A stretch of 64,000 nt of DNA, from contig CAWGGV010000001.1 in assembly GCA_963822255.1 (NCBI GenBank), positions 372,001 through 436,000 of the forward strand. Reading direction: 5' to 3'. The notes below the pieces were generated by a model. That model made no database searches and was not told where the DNA came from. It worked only from the letters and a program-made list of their open reading frames with translations. Positions 8,849 to 18,357 of this stretch are shown here, in pieces. The position numbers and the translations under genes were made by a program. This DNA is from UBA7803 sp963822255 (GTDB lineage: Bacteria; Pseudomonadota; Gammaproteobacteria; Pseudomonadales; Azotimanducaceae). The stretch's first letter is position 1. Each line of letters starts with the position of its first letter.

Positions 8849-9754
8849 TCATGAACCGAAGTGCCGGTAGCCGCCCCCGGCGGCGCGGCCGTCCAGTCGC
8901 ACCCCGGAGCCGGCGACGACGCAGCCGATGCGCTGCACCGGCACGGCCAACGCCGGCGGCGCCCCTCGGCCGGTGAAGCAGAGCTCGTAGTCATCCCCGC
9001 CCGACAGCGCCTCATCGAGGGTGGCGCCGGCGGCCACCGGAACCCGAGCGGAGTCGAGCTCGACGCCGACGCCGCTCGCGGTGCAGACGTGCCCCAGGTC
9101 CTGCAGCAGCCCGTCGGAGAGGTCGATGGCACTGCTGGCGAACTCCCTGAGCGCCCGTCCCTCGGCGATTCGCGCCCGGGGCATGAAGTAGCGGCGCGAG
9201 AGCTCGTCCAGATCGTTCTCCGTGGCGCATGCGGCGAGCCCTCCGCGCGCCACCGCGGCCGCCGCCGCGCCGAGCGCGCCGGTGACGAAGACGTCGTCGC
9301 CGGGTCGGGCGCCGGAGCGCAGCACGGCCCGGTGCTCGGGCACGAAGCCGTGCACGCTGACGGCGATGGTGAGAGGGCCCCGGGCGAGATTACCGCCTGC
9401 CACCGCCAGCCCCGCATCCCGCGCGGCACGGCCCAAGCCCCGGGCAAGAGCGCCGAGCCACTCCGCATTGCCCTGCTCCAGGCTGACGGCCACCAGGGCG
9501 AACCCGGCCTCGGCGCCCATGGCGGCCAGGTCCGATGCGCTCACCATGAGCGCCCGATAGCCGATCAGCTCGGCCCCCGCCTGCACCGGGAAATGCACAC
9601 CGCCCACCAGCGCGTCGATGCTGGACACCAGCTCCATCCCGGAGGGAACGACGGTCACCGCGCCATCGTCGCCTGGCCCGGTGCGCACCCAGGTGCCGGC
9701 AGCGGCGTCGCCGAGCTCAGCCACCATCACATCGATCAGCTCGAACTCGTTCAC
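8849..9754 (-). CDS. thiL: thiamine-monophosphate kinase
   Basis: ThiL, 301 residues, phosphorylates thiamine monophosphate to thiamine pyrophosphate using ATP. The PGDDGAV metal/ATP site, SSIDALVGGVHFP, the MVSASDLAAMGA substrate loop, AIDLSDGLLQDLGH and the SGGDDYEL motif are visible in the expected order. The start is GTG 9754, overlapping the nusB stop by 4 bases (GTGA), which implies translational coupling. Confidence 0.96.
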   Translation of the reverse strand: MNEFELIDVMVAELGDAAAGTWVRTGPGDDGAVTVVPSGMELVSSIDALVGGVHFPVQAGAELIGYRALMVSASDLAAMGAEAGFALVAVSLEQGNAEWLGALARGLGRAARDAGLAVAGGNLARGPLTIAVSVHGFVPEHRAVLRSGARPGDDVFVTGALGAAAAAVARGGLAACATENDLDELSRRYFMPRARIAEGRALREFASSAIDLSDGLLQDLGHVCTASGVGVELDSARVPVAAGATLDEALSGGDDYELCFTGRGAPPALAVPVQRIGCVVAGSGVRLDGRAAGGGYRHFGS

Positions 9755-10185
9755 CGACGACGCTCCGTCTGGCGGAGGCTCGCGGCCAGCTTGTCCAGCA
9801 CGCCGTTCAGGTACTTGTAGCTGTCCTCGGCGCCGTAGCCCTTGGCCAGCTCCACGTACTCGTCGATCACCACCCGATACGGCACGTCGATTCGGTGGGC
9901 CAGCTCGAAGGCGCCGAGTCGGAGCAGCGCCAGCTCCACCCGATCGAGGTCCGCAAGCTTGCGGTCGAGCACGGGGGCGAGCAGAGCGTCCAGCTCCTCC
10001 GTGCGCAGGAGCACGCCGCGCACCAGGGCCCGGAAGAACTCCGCCTCGGCCTTCTTGAGGGCGCCGGCGTCGCGGTACTCCCTCTCCAGCGGCGCGAGGT
10101 CTATGTCCGTCATCTGCCACTGGTAGATCGCCTGCATCGCGGCCTTGCGGGAGCGCCGCCGCGCCCAATGTCCGGCGCGGCTCAT
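9751..10185 (-). CDS. nusB: transcription antitermination protein NusB
   Basis: NusB, 144 residues, an all-helical protein that binds boxA RNA with NusE (S10) during rRNA antitermination. Recognisable segments are RRRSRKAAMQAIYQW near the N-terminus and the C-terminal VVIDEYVELAKGYG and YKYLNGVLDKLA. The start is ATG 10185. In most gammaproteobacteria ribH lies immediately upstream; here it is absent and an unrelated gene on the other strand takes its place. Confidence 0.95.
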   Translation of the reverse strand: MSRAGHWARRRSRKAAMQAIYQWQMTDIDLAPLEREYRDAGALKKAEAEFFRALVRGVLLRTEELDALLAPVLDRKLADLDRVELALLRLGAFELAHRIDVPYRVVIDEYVELAKGYGAEDSYKYLNGVLDKLAASLRQTERRR

Positions 10186-10339
10186 GGCGCGGCCTCCGAT
10201 GGAGCGTCGGCTGGGCTCGGGCAATCGGTCATGGATGTCTCTGTCTGGATGATCGGACACGCGGCGGACTCGTCCGCCTCGGCGCGTGGGGTATTCTACC
10301 GTGAATGGCCCGCCGTCAACGCCACCGGAGAGTCGCCTC

Positions 10340-10930
10340 ATGGTCTTCCGCAGAACACGGCCGCCCTCGAGGAAGTCGACCGACGTTCGGCCGGGCGGCG
10401 CTGCGGTCTCCCTCGTCGCCGCCAGCCCGACGGTGCTTCCCGGCCTGGCAGAGATGCTGCTGGGGCTCGGCGACGGCGAGGCCGGCGTCAGCGGCACCCG
10501 CTTCGGCCGCGGCGAGCAGTCCCTCGACGCGTTCCTCGCTGACTGCGTGCGCCAGCAGGAACCGGACCAGCTCCCGGACGACCGGGTGCCGCAAACCACC
10601 TACTGGATCCTGGCGGACGGAACCGTGTTGGGCATGCTGCGCATGCGCCACTGGCTGAACGACGCGCTCCGGGTCAGTGGCGGTCACATCGGCTACTACG
10701 TGGCGCCCCGGGCGCGCCGCCGCGGCATCGCCAGCGCAGCGCTGGGGCTCGGCCTGGAAGCGCTGCGGGAACGGGGGGAATCCCGGGCACTGCTGACGAC
10801 GAGCCCGGACAACGTCGGCTCGATACGCGTCATCGAGGGCCATGGCGGCGTGCTCACCGCGGAAGTGGCGGATCCGGCGGGTGGGCGGCTGCTGCAGTTC
10901 TGGATCGAGTTAGGTCCCGGCGGGCGGTGA
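10340..10930 (+). CDS. GNAT family N-acetyltransferase
   Basis: About 196 residues from ATG 10340, which has GGAGAG seven bases upstream. The GNAT core is clear: IGYYVAPRARRRGIASAAL contains the acetyl-CoA-binding R/Q-x-x-G-x-G/A signature (ARRRGIA), followed by the LLTTSPDNVGSIRVIE region typical of RimJ-like and YkkB-like small-molecule acetyltransferases. Substrate unknown. It sits on the plus strand between nusB and ribD, exactly where ribE, ribBA and ribH are often found, and its last 77 bases overlap the ribD 3' end tail to tail. Confidence 0.85.
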   Translation: MVFRRTRPPSRKSTDVRPGGAAVSLVAASPTVLPGLAEMLLGLGDGEAGVSGTRFGRGEQSLDAFLADCVRQQEPDQLPDDRVPQTTYWILADGTVLGMLRMRHWLNDALRVSGGHIGYYVAPRARRRGIASAALGLGLEALRERGESRALLTTSPDNVGSIRVIEGHGGVLTAEVADPAGGRLLQFWIELGPGGR

Positions 10931-12023
10931 GCGTCAGGCGGAGGTCGTCGCCGACCATGGTGCACTCGGTCACCGTGGTGTGCAGGGCCTCGTCGAGCGC
11001 CACCAGCGGCAAGGTCGCCATGGGCCGTGCCTCGCTGCCGAGGAGCTTGGGCGCCACGTAGAGCACGATCTCGTCCCACAGACCCTGGGCCAGAAACGCG
11101 CCGGTCAGGCGTGGGCCGGCTTCCACCAGCACCTCGTTGCAACCCCGCTCGGCCAGGACGCCGAGCAGCGCCGGCAGGTCGACGGCATCACCGCCGCAGG
11201 CCAGATGCTCCACGTCCGGCAGCTCCACGTCCGGCAACTGGGGCACCGCCGCCGCTCCGTGGACGAACAGCAGAGGCCCCGGGGCCCGCAGCAGGGCGGC
11301 GTCGGCCGGGACCCTGAGCCTGGTGTCGGCCACCACCCGCAACGGCTGACGGATACGCCCTTCCACCGCGTAGCGGGGATCGCGCACGGTGAGCTCGGGA
11401 TCATCCGTCAGCACGGTGCCGCTGCCGGTGATCAGCGCGCAGCTTCTCGCCCGCCAGTACTGCACGTCGGCTCGGGCGGCAGGCCCGGTGATCCAGCGGC
11501 TTTCGCCGGAAGCCATGGCGGTACGGCCGTCCAGGGACTGGGCGATCTTCAGCCGCACCAGCGGCCGGCCGGTGCGTAGACGGCTCACGTAGCCGGCGTT
11601 CAAGGCCTCGGCCTCCGGCAGCTCGATGAGCTCGGTGCGGATGCCGGCCGCCTCGAGCTGCCGGAAGCCGGCGCCGCTCACCTGCGGGTGCGGGTCGCGC
11701 ATGGCGGCCACCACCCGGCGCACGTTGGCGGCGATCAGCGCCTGGCTGCAGGGAGGCGTTCTGCCGGTGAAGGCGCAGGGCTCCAGGCTCACGTAGACGG
11801 TGGCACCGGAAGCGTCTCCGCCGGCATCCGCCAGCGCGTTCACCTCGGCATGACCCTCGCCGGCGCGGAGATGCGCGCCGCGGCCGAGCACCCGGCCGTC
11901 GCGCACGATCAGACATCCCACCCGCGGGTTGGGCGTGCAGGAGAACAATCCGCGTTCGGCCAATTCGATCGCCGCGCGGAGGAACAACTCGTCGGAATCG
12001 CGGCTCACGCGGCTCGTCTGCAC
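10854..12023 (-). CDS. ribD: bifunctional riboflavin deaminase/reductase
   Basis: RibD, 389 residues. The N-terminal deaminase domain has the zinc motif HAEV (about residue 58) and PCAFTGRTPPC; the C-terminal reductase domain has LKIAQSLDGR, the WITG motif and the VLVEAGPRL segment. It carries out two early steps of riboflavin synthesis. The start is GTG 12023 (GTG 12008 is possible). The C-terminal 20 residues after DDLRLTLTARR are not family-like; a one-base shift would give a stop at 10910, so the true end may be earlier. ribE, ribBA and ribH are not next to it. Confidence 0.92.
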   Translation of the reverse strand: MQTSRVSRDSDELFLRAAIELAERGLFSCTPNPRVGCLIVRDGRVLGRGAHLRAGEGHAEVNALADAGGDASGATVYVSLEPCAFTGRTPPCSQALIAANVRRVVAAMRDPHPQVSGAGFRQLEAAGIRTELIELPEAEALNAGYVSRLRTGRPLVRLKIAQSLDGRTAMASGESRWITGPAARADVQYWRARSCALITGSGTVLTDDPELTVRDPRYAVEGRIRQPLRVVADTRLRVPADAALLRAPGPLLFVHGAAAVPQLPDVELPDVEHLACGGDAVDLPALLGVLAERGCNEVLVEAGPRLTGAFLAQGLWDEIVLYVAPKLLGSEARPMATLPLVALDEALHTTVTECTMVGDDLRLTLTARRDLTRSRTAAAAHPPDPPLPR

Positions 12024-12030
12024 GGACCCG

Positions 12031-12120
12031 TCCGGTCATCGCGGCCGGGAGGCCGCTCCCACACCATCCGGCGCGTCCGGTCATCGCGGCCGGGAGGCCG
12101 CTCCCCACCATCCGGCGCGT
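12031..12120. repeat. REP-like palindromic repeat, two tandem copies
   Basis: Two nearly identical units of about 45 bases lie head to tail, each containing the palindrome GCGGCCGGGAGGCCGC followed by TCCCAC. A third copy of the core lies at 57485-57512. Short GC-rich palindromes of the type GCGGCC-loop-GGCCGC-TCCCACA are common extragenic (REP) elements of gammaproteobacteria. This pair lies between nrdR and ribD and supplies the last dozen or so codons of nrdR. Confidence 0.75.
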
Positions 12121-12608
12121 CCGGTCTCTGCTCCCGGTCCCGCGCTCCGCGTCTGATCGCCCGCGGTCAGGCTCTTGATCTCCTTTTCGAACTCCGAGAC
12201 GTCCTGGAAGTCCCGGTAGACGGACGCGAAACGCACGTAAGCGACGCCGTCCATCTCGCGCAGCTCCTTCATGACCGCCTCGCCGACCCGGAGCGAGGGC
12301 AGCTCCCGTTCGCCGGTGGAGCGCAGGTCGTGCATGATGCGATTGAGCGCGCTCTCCACCTCCTCGGTGGACACCGGCCGCTTCTCGAGTGCCCGGGTGA
12401 GGCCTCGTCTCAGCTTTTCCTGGTCGAACGGCTCGCGGGTGCCGTCGCGCTTGACCACCCGCGGCATCACCAGCTCGGCGGTCTCGAAGGTGGTGAAGCG
12501 CTCGCCGCAGCTCTGACACTCGCGGCGGCGGCGCACCGAGTCCCCTTCCGCCACCAGCCGCGAGTCGATGACCTTGGTGTCGTCGGCGCCGCAAAAAGGG
12601 CAGTGCAT
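12081..12608 (-). CDS. nrdR: transcriptional repressor NrdR
   Basis: NrdR, 175 residues, a zinc-finger and ATP-cone repressor of ribonucleotide reductase genes. The finger cysteines are CPFC at 3-6 and CQSC with RRRREC around residue 31. The ATP cone follows (VVKRDGTREPFD, LRRGLTRALEKRPVS) and ends with YVRFASVYRDFQD. After about residue 152 the protein is not conserved: this tail (TRSAGPGAE onward) is encoded by the REP-like repeat, which apparently replaced the original stop region. The nrdR-ribD order is standard. Confidence 0.95.
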   Translation of the reverse strand: MHCPFCGADDTKVIDSRLVAEGDSVRRRRECQSCGERFTTFETAELVMPRVVKRDGTREPFDQEKLRRGLTRALEKRPVSTEEVESALNRIMHDLRSTGERELPSLRVGEAVMKELREMDGVAYVRFASVYRDFQDVSEFEKEIKSLTAGDQTRSAGPGAETGRAGWWGAASRPR

Positions 12609-12640
12609 GAATCGCTACCCGCTCGAGCGGCTGCGCCGGC

Positions 12641-13906
12641 TCACCGGGCCGGCTGGCCGTACACGGGAAATTCCGCGCACAGAGCCAGCACCCGGCGGCG
12701 CACCGTCTCGATCATGTTGTCGTTGCCGATGTCGTCGAGCACGTCGCACATCCAGGTGGTGAGGGTCCGGCACTCGGCCTCCCGGAAGCCGCGGGTGGTG
12801 GCGGCCGGGGTGCCGATGCGCAGCCCGCTGGTGACGAACGGCGAGCGCGGATCGTTCGGCACCGCGTTCTTGTTCACCGTGATGTTGGCGCGTCCGAGGG
12901 CGGCGTCGGCGTCTTTGCCGGTGATATCCCGGTCGATGAGATCCAGCAGGAACAGGTGATTATCGGTGCCGCCGGAAACCACCTTGTAGCCGCGGGCCTG
13001 GAACCCTTCGGCCATGGCCCGGGCATTGGCCACCACCTGCCGCTGATAGGCGTTGAACTCCGCCGTGGCCGCCTCCGCGAAGCACACGGCCTTGGCGGCG
13101 ATCACGTGCATCAGCGGCCCACCCTGGGTGCCCGGAAACAGCGCCGAGTTCAGCTTCTTCTGCACGTCGGCGTCGTCCCGGGCCAGAATCAGCCCGCCAC
13201 GCGGCCCGCGCAGAGTCTTGTGGGTGGTGGAGGTGGTGACGTCCGCCCAGGGCACCGGGCTCGGGTAGACGCCCGCCGCCACCAGCCCCGCCACGTGCGC
13301 CATGTCCACCAGAAGGTAAGCGCTCACTTCGTCCGCAATCTCGCGGAACCGGGCCCAGTCGAGGGTGCGCGAGTACGCGGAGAAGCCGCCGATGATGAGC
13401 TTCGGCCGGTGCTCGCGGGCAAGCGCGGCAATTTCGTCGTAGTCGACCTCGCCGGTCTCGCCGTTCAGGCCGTACTGCACCGCGTGGTAGATCTTGCCGG
13501 AAAAGTTCGGCTTGGCGCCGTGGGTGAGGTGGCCGCCGGCGTCCAGGCTCATCCCGAGGATCGTGTCGCCGGGCGAGAGCAGGGCCAGGTAGGCGGCGGC
13601 GTTGGCCTGGGAGCCCGAGTGCGGCTGCACGTTGGCGTATTGCGCGCCGAACAGGGCCTTGGCCCGCTCGATGGCCAGCACCTCCACTTGGTCGACGAAC
13701 TCGCAGCCGCCGTAGTAGCGTTTGCCGGGGTAGCCCTCGGCATACTTGTTGGTGAGCACGCTCCCCTGAGCCTCCAGCACCCGGGGACTGGCGTAATTCT
13801 CCGAGGCGATGAGCTCGATGTGCTCTTCCTGGCGGCGGTTCTCACCGGCGATGGCGGCCGCGACCTCGTCGTCGAAACCGGCGATGCGCAGATCTTGCGG
13901 AAACAT
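12641..13906 (-). CDS. glyA: serine hydroxymethyltransferase (first family member)
   Basis: GlyA, 421 residues, PLP enzyme converting serine and THF to glycine and methylene-THF. The N-terminal IELIASENYASP block, the PLP-binding lysine in TSTTHKTLRGPRGG and the C-terminal LRIGTPAATTRG block are intact and match bacterial GlyA closely. A second, different SHMT gene lies 145 bases upstream on the same strand. The start is ATG 13906. The short leader contains a TACAAT hexamer at 13944-13939, so it may have its own promoter besides read-through from the riboswitch-controlled gene. Confidence 0.96.
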   Translation of the reverse strand: MFPQDLRIAGFDDEVAAAIAGENRRQEEHIELIASENYASPRVLEAQGSVLTNKYAEGYPGKRYYGGCEFVDQVEVLAIERAKALFGAQYANVQPHSGSQANAAAYLALLSPGDTILGMSLDAGGHLTHGAKPNFSGKIYHAVQYGLNGETGEVDYDEIAALAREHRPKLIIGGFSAYSRTLDWARFREIADEVSAYLLVDMAHVAGLVAAGVYPSPVPWADVTTSTTHKTLRGPRGGLILARDDADVQKKLNSALFPGTQGGPLMHVIAAKAVCFAEAATAEFNAYQRQVVANARAMAEGFQARGYKVVSGGTDNHLFLLDLIDRDITGKDADAALGRANITVNKNAVPNDPRSPFVTSGLRIGTPAATTRGFREAECRTLTTWMCDVLDDIGNDNMIETVRRRVLALCAEFPVYGQPAR

Positions 13907-13938
13907 GGACTGGTCTTCCGTGGATGGGCAAAGGGCGT

Positions 13939-13944
13939 ATTGTA
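13939..13944 (-). promoter_or_regulatory. possible -10 element for glyA
   Basis: TACAAT on the minus strand, about 33 bases ahead of the glyA start, is a good sigma-70 -10 hexamer. The -35 region at the right distance (ATGAGG) is poor. The element is AT-rich against a very GC-rich background, which is the main reason to record it. Confidence 0.4.
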
Positions 13945-14051
13945 CCGGCTCGCCGGACCTTCCTCATGGAGAAAACGTCTGACGCGCCGTGAGCGCCGCT
14001 CACGACGGGCCGGCGGCGGCGCCGCCGTCAGGCGGAACGGCCGCGGCCGAG

Positions 14052-15320
14052 TCAGACGCCGAGGCCGGGCGCAGGAAAGCCCGCGGTCAACTCAGCCACC
14101 TCGCCGAGGATGTGGTCGAGCGCGGCCTCGTCGCCGCCTCGGCCGGCCTCGATTCCCCGTTCGATCCAGGCGGCGATCTGGCGCATCTGCTCCGGCCCCA
14201 TGCCGCGGCTGGTCACCGCCGGCGTGCCGAGGCGGATGCCGGACGGATTGAACGGCGTGCGCGGATCGAACGGCACCGTGTTGTAGTTCATCACCAGCCC
14301 GGCACGGTCGAGGGCCCGGGCCGCGCGCTTGCCGGTGATGCCCTTGGCGGTGAGATCAATGAGCAGCAGGTGGTTGTCGGTGCCTCCCGACACCAGATCG
14401 AAGCCCCGCGCTGCGAGCGACTCGGCGAGCACCCGGGCGTTCTCCACCACGGCGGCCGCATAGGCGCGGAACGCGGGCGCGGCCGCTTCCTTCAGGGCCA
14501 CGGCGATGGCCGCGGTGGTGTGGTTGTGGGGGCCGCCCTGCAGGCCGGGGAACACCGCACGGTCGAGCGCTTCGGCCTGTGCCGCATCGGACATGAGCAT
14601 GGCACCGCGGGGTCCCCGCAGGGTCTTGTGAGTGGTGGTGGAGATCACCGGGGCGTGGCCCACCGGTGAAGGGTGCACGCCCCCGGCCACCAGACCGGCG
14701 ATGTGGGCGATGTCCGCCACCAGCAGCGCATCCACCTCGCGGGCGATGGCAGCGAACCCGGCGAAGTCGATGGTGCGGGGAATGGCGGTGCCGCCGCAGA
14801 AGATCAGCTTCGGCCGGTGCGCGCGGGCCAGATCGCGAACCTCGTCGAGGTCGACACGGCCCGTGTCCTTGCGCACACCGTACTGCAGAGGCTTCAGCCA
14901 CTTACCGGACAAGGTCGGCGCGGCGCCGTGGGTGAGGTGCCCGCCCATGGGCAGCGCCATCCCCATGACCGTGTCGCCCGGTCTGGCGTAGGCGAAATAC
15001 ACCGCGAGGTTAGCCGGCGAGCCCGAGTACGGCTGCACGTTGGCGTGATCGACCCCGAACAGGGACCGGGCCCGCTCCACCGCGAGGCGCTCGACCTCGT
15101 CGATCAACTGGTTGCCTTCGTAGTAGCGCCGCCCGGGGTAGCCTTCCGAATACTTGTTGGTGAGCACTGAGCCGGTGGCTTCCAGCACGCCGGGCGAGAC
15201 GTAATTTTCCGACGGAACGAGGCGGATCTTTCGCGCCTGGCGCTCGCGCTCCTGCGCGATCAGACGTGCCATCTCGGGGTCGCTGCCGGAAAGGGAATCG
15301 AAAACGCGCTGCATGGCCAT
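14052..15320 (-). CDS. second serine hydroxymethyltransferase
   Basis: A second SHMT-fold PLP enzyme, about 422 residues from ATG 15320 (ATG 15314 also possible). It keeps VPSENYVSP, the PLP lysine in STTTHKTLRGPRGA, and IRLGTPAVTSRG, but differs from the neighbouring GlyA at many positions (for example NQLIDEVERLA, MGMALPMGGHLTHGA, CGGTAIPRTIDF) and so is a divergent paralogue, not a fresh duplicate. A ZTP riboswitch with its own promoter directly precedes it, tying expression to folate/purine one-carbon status. Substrate preference (serine or another beta-hydroxy amino acid) cannot be decided by reading. Confidence 0.92.
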   Translation of the reverse strand: MAMQRVFDSLSGSDPEMARLIAQERERQARKIRLVPSENYVSPGVLEATGSVLTNKYSEGYPGRRYYEGNQLIDEVERLAVERARSLFGVDHANVQPYSGSPANLAVYFAYARPGDTVMGMALPMGGHLTHGAAPTLSGKWLKPLQYGVRKDTGRVDLDEVRDLARAHRPKLIFCGGTAIPRTIDFAGFAAIAREVDALLVADIAHIAGLVAGGVHPSPVGHAPVISTTTHKTLRGPRGAMLMSDAAQAEALDRAVFPGLQGGPHNHTTAAIAVALKEAAAPAFRAYAAAVVENARVLAESLAARGFDLVSGGTDNHLLLIDLTAKGITGKRAARALDRAGLVMNYNTVPFDPRTPFNPSGIRLGTPAVTSRGMGPEQMRQIAAWIERGIEAGRGGDEAALDHILGEVAELTAGFPAPGLGV

Positions 15321-15384
15321 TGGACGCCTCCACATCGGGTGCGGGATCGTCCACCCGGTGTCTGCGCCGCAATACGCGACAGGA

Positions 15385-15466
15385 CACCTGGCCCAGGCGT
15401 TCGGCCGGTGGGTCGAGGTCGCTCCCCGGTGGTCGGTTCCACCTAACGCCAGTCGCGACCCGGCGA
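15385..15466 (-). promoter_or_regulatory. ZTP (pfl) riboswitch
   Basis: On the minus strand the three conserved blocks of the ZTP/pfl motif occur in order: GGGTCGCGACTGGCG (15461-15447), ACCACCGGGGAGCG (within 15433-15417) and CGCCTGGGC (15399-15391). The spacing is that of a type ZTP aptamer. These RNAs sense ZTP/ZMP, which accumulate when 10-formyl-THF is short, and activate one-carbon and purine genes such as glyA, folD and purH. It lies about 65 bases ahead of the second SHMT gene. No T-tract terminator follows, so control may be translational. Confidence 0.85.
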
Positions 15467-15495
15467 AGATTAGGATTCCCGCGCAGCGCCGTCAA
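15467..15495 (-). promoter_or_regulatory. sigma-70 promoter for the ZTP riboswitch and second SHMT gene
   Basis: On the minus strand TTGACG (15495-15490) is separated by exactly 17 bases from TAATCT (15472-15467). Transcription would begin around 15460, right at the first conserved block of the riboswitch, which supports both calls. Confidence 0.75.
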
Positions 15496-15632
15496 CGTGC
15501 CCGCTGTACGCGGAACTCCGGTCGCGGTGTCGAGACCGCTCCTGCAGCCGGGGGTTGCGGTATTGATCGGGCGCGGCGGGCGCTGTAGCGTGCGCATCCC
15601 CTAGCCGATTGTCCGTGAGGTTCGACCTAGCT

Positions 15633-17314
<1,682 letters not shown>

Positions 17315-17413
17315 GCGGCGATACGCCCCTCACCGCGCGCGCCGCCCACGGGCTTGAACGCCCCGGACAATCCGCCATGATTGCGCCCCGGATCTGCAGC
17401 GCGGATAGAGTGG

Positions 17414-18340
17414 ATGAATCTAGCTTTTCAGTTCGGCTGCCCGGATGGCGGCCTCTCACTGGCCGACAACGACGTCGCCTTCACCCTCACCAATCCAGTG
17501 ATCGCCGGCGACGCCAGCGAGCTGTGGGCTGACGGGATCGGCGCCGGCCGGCAATGCGGCGACGGTGACCCTGCTGGCGCCGCGGCGACGAGCTGTGGGG
17601 CGTGGGCGTCGCCGAGCGTGGCGGACGGCGATTTCCAGCGCGCCGCTCACCGTCTCTACCGCGACATCTTCCGCATCACCAGCACCGTGACCCTCTACCG
17701 GATCTGGAACTTCGTGCCCCGGATCAACGACGCCGATCGCACACTCGAGAACTACCGGGCGTTCTGTCAGGGGCGTCACCAGGCCTTCGCCGAATCGTTC
17801 GGTGACACGAGTCAGCAGCGGATGCCCGCGGCATCCGCCGTGGGAACGGGGGGCGAGCGGCTCTGCGCTGCGTTCGTGGCCGGAACCGCGCCGGTGCGCT
17901 ACGTGGAGAATCCTCATCAGGTGCCCGCCTACCGCTATCCCAGCCGCTACGGCCCGAGGGCGCCGAGCTTCGCCCGCGCCAGCATCGTCGACGACGGCAC
18001 CCTCCGGCGCTTGTTCGTCTCCGGCACCGCCAGCATTCGCGGCAGCGAGTCGCTTCACCCGGGCGACGTCTCCGCACAGCTCGCGCTGGCCGTCGACAAC
18101 GCCGACGCGGTGGCGCGGGCAGCCGGCCTCGACGGCTTGAGTCGCGCCAGCGCCGGTCAGCGGCGCTTTCGCCTGTACCTGCGTCACCCGGAAGACTGGA
18201 CGGCGGCGCGGCCGGTGTTCGAGCGCATCCATCGCGACGGCGACCGTTTCAACGTCGTGCAGGCCGACATCTGCCGCAGCGAGTTGCTGGTGGAGATCGA
18301 AGCCTGCGTCACCGCCGAAGCCGGCGAGGGCGTGACGTAG
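17414..18340 (+). CDS. chorismatase, FkbO/Hyg5/XanB2 family
   Basis: About 307 residues. Chorismatases hydrolyse chorismate; XanB2 of Xanthomonas yields 3- and 4-hydroxybenzoate, the former being the xanthomonadin starter. The family blocks are clear: TLYRIWNFVPRIN, ENYRAFCQGR, AASAVGTGG, VENPHQVPAYRYP, YGPRAPSFARA and LFVSGTASIRGSESLHPGD. Residues about 45-70 are scrambled: three single extra bases near 17545-17553, 17582-17588 and 17619-17622 cancel each other, and reading through them gives NAATVTLLAP and ELWGVGVAE. I prefer ATG 17414 to an upstream TTG. It starts the pigment cluster and would supply the aryl starter to the AMP ligase at 31701-33017. Which hydroxybenzoate is made cannot be read here. 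Confidence 0.85.
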   Translation: MNLAFQFGCPDGGLSLADNDVAFTLTNPVIAGDASELWADGIGAGRQCGDGDPAGAAATSCGAWASPSVADGDFQRAAHRLYRDIFRITSTVTLYRIWNFVPRINDADRTLENYRAFCQGRHQAFAESFGDTSQQRMPAASAVGTGGERLCAAFVAGTAPVRYVENPHQVPAYRYPSRYGPRAPSFARASIVDDGTLRRLFVSGTASIRGSESLHPGDVSAQLALAVDNADAVARAAGLDGLSRASAGQRRFRLYLRHPEDWTAARPVFERIHRDGDRFNVVQADICRSELLVEIEACVTAEAGEGVT

Positions 18341-18357
18341 TCGCGGGACCCCGGCGG

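Noticed and set aside
10854..10915. Declaring a frameshift at the ribD 3' end
   Set aside because: The tail is atypical and a one-base shift would give a stop at 10910, but the C-terminus of RibD is variable, so evidence is too thin.
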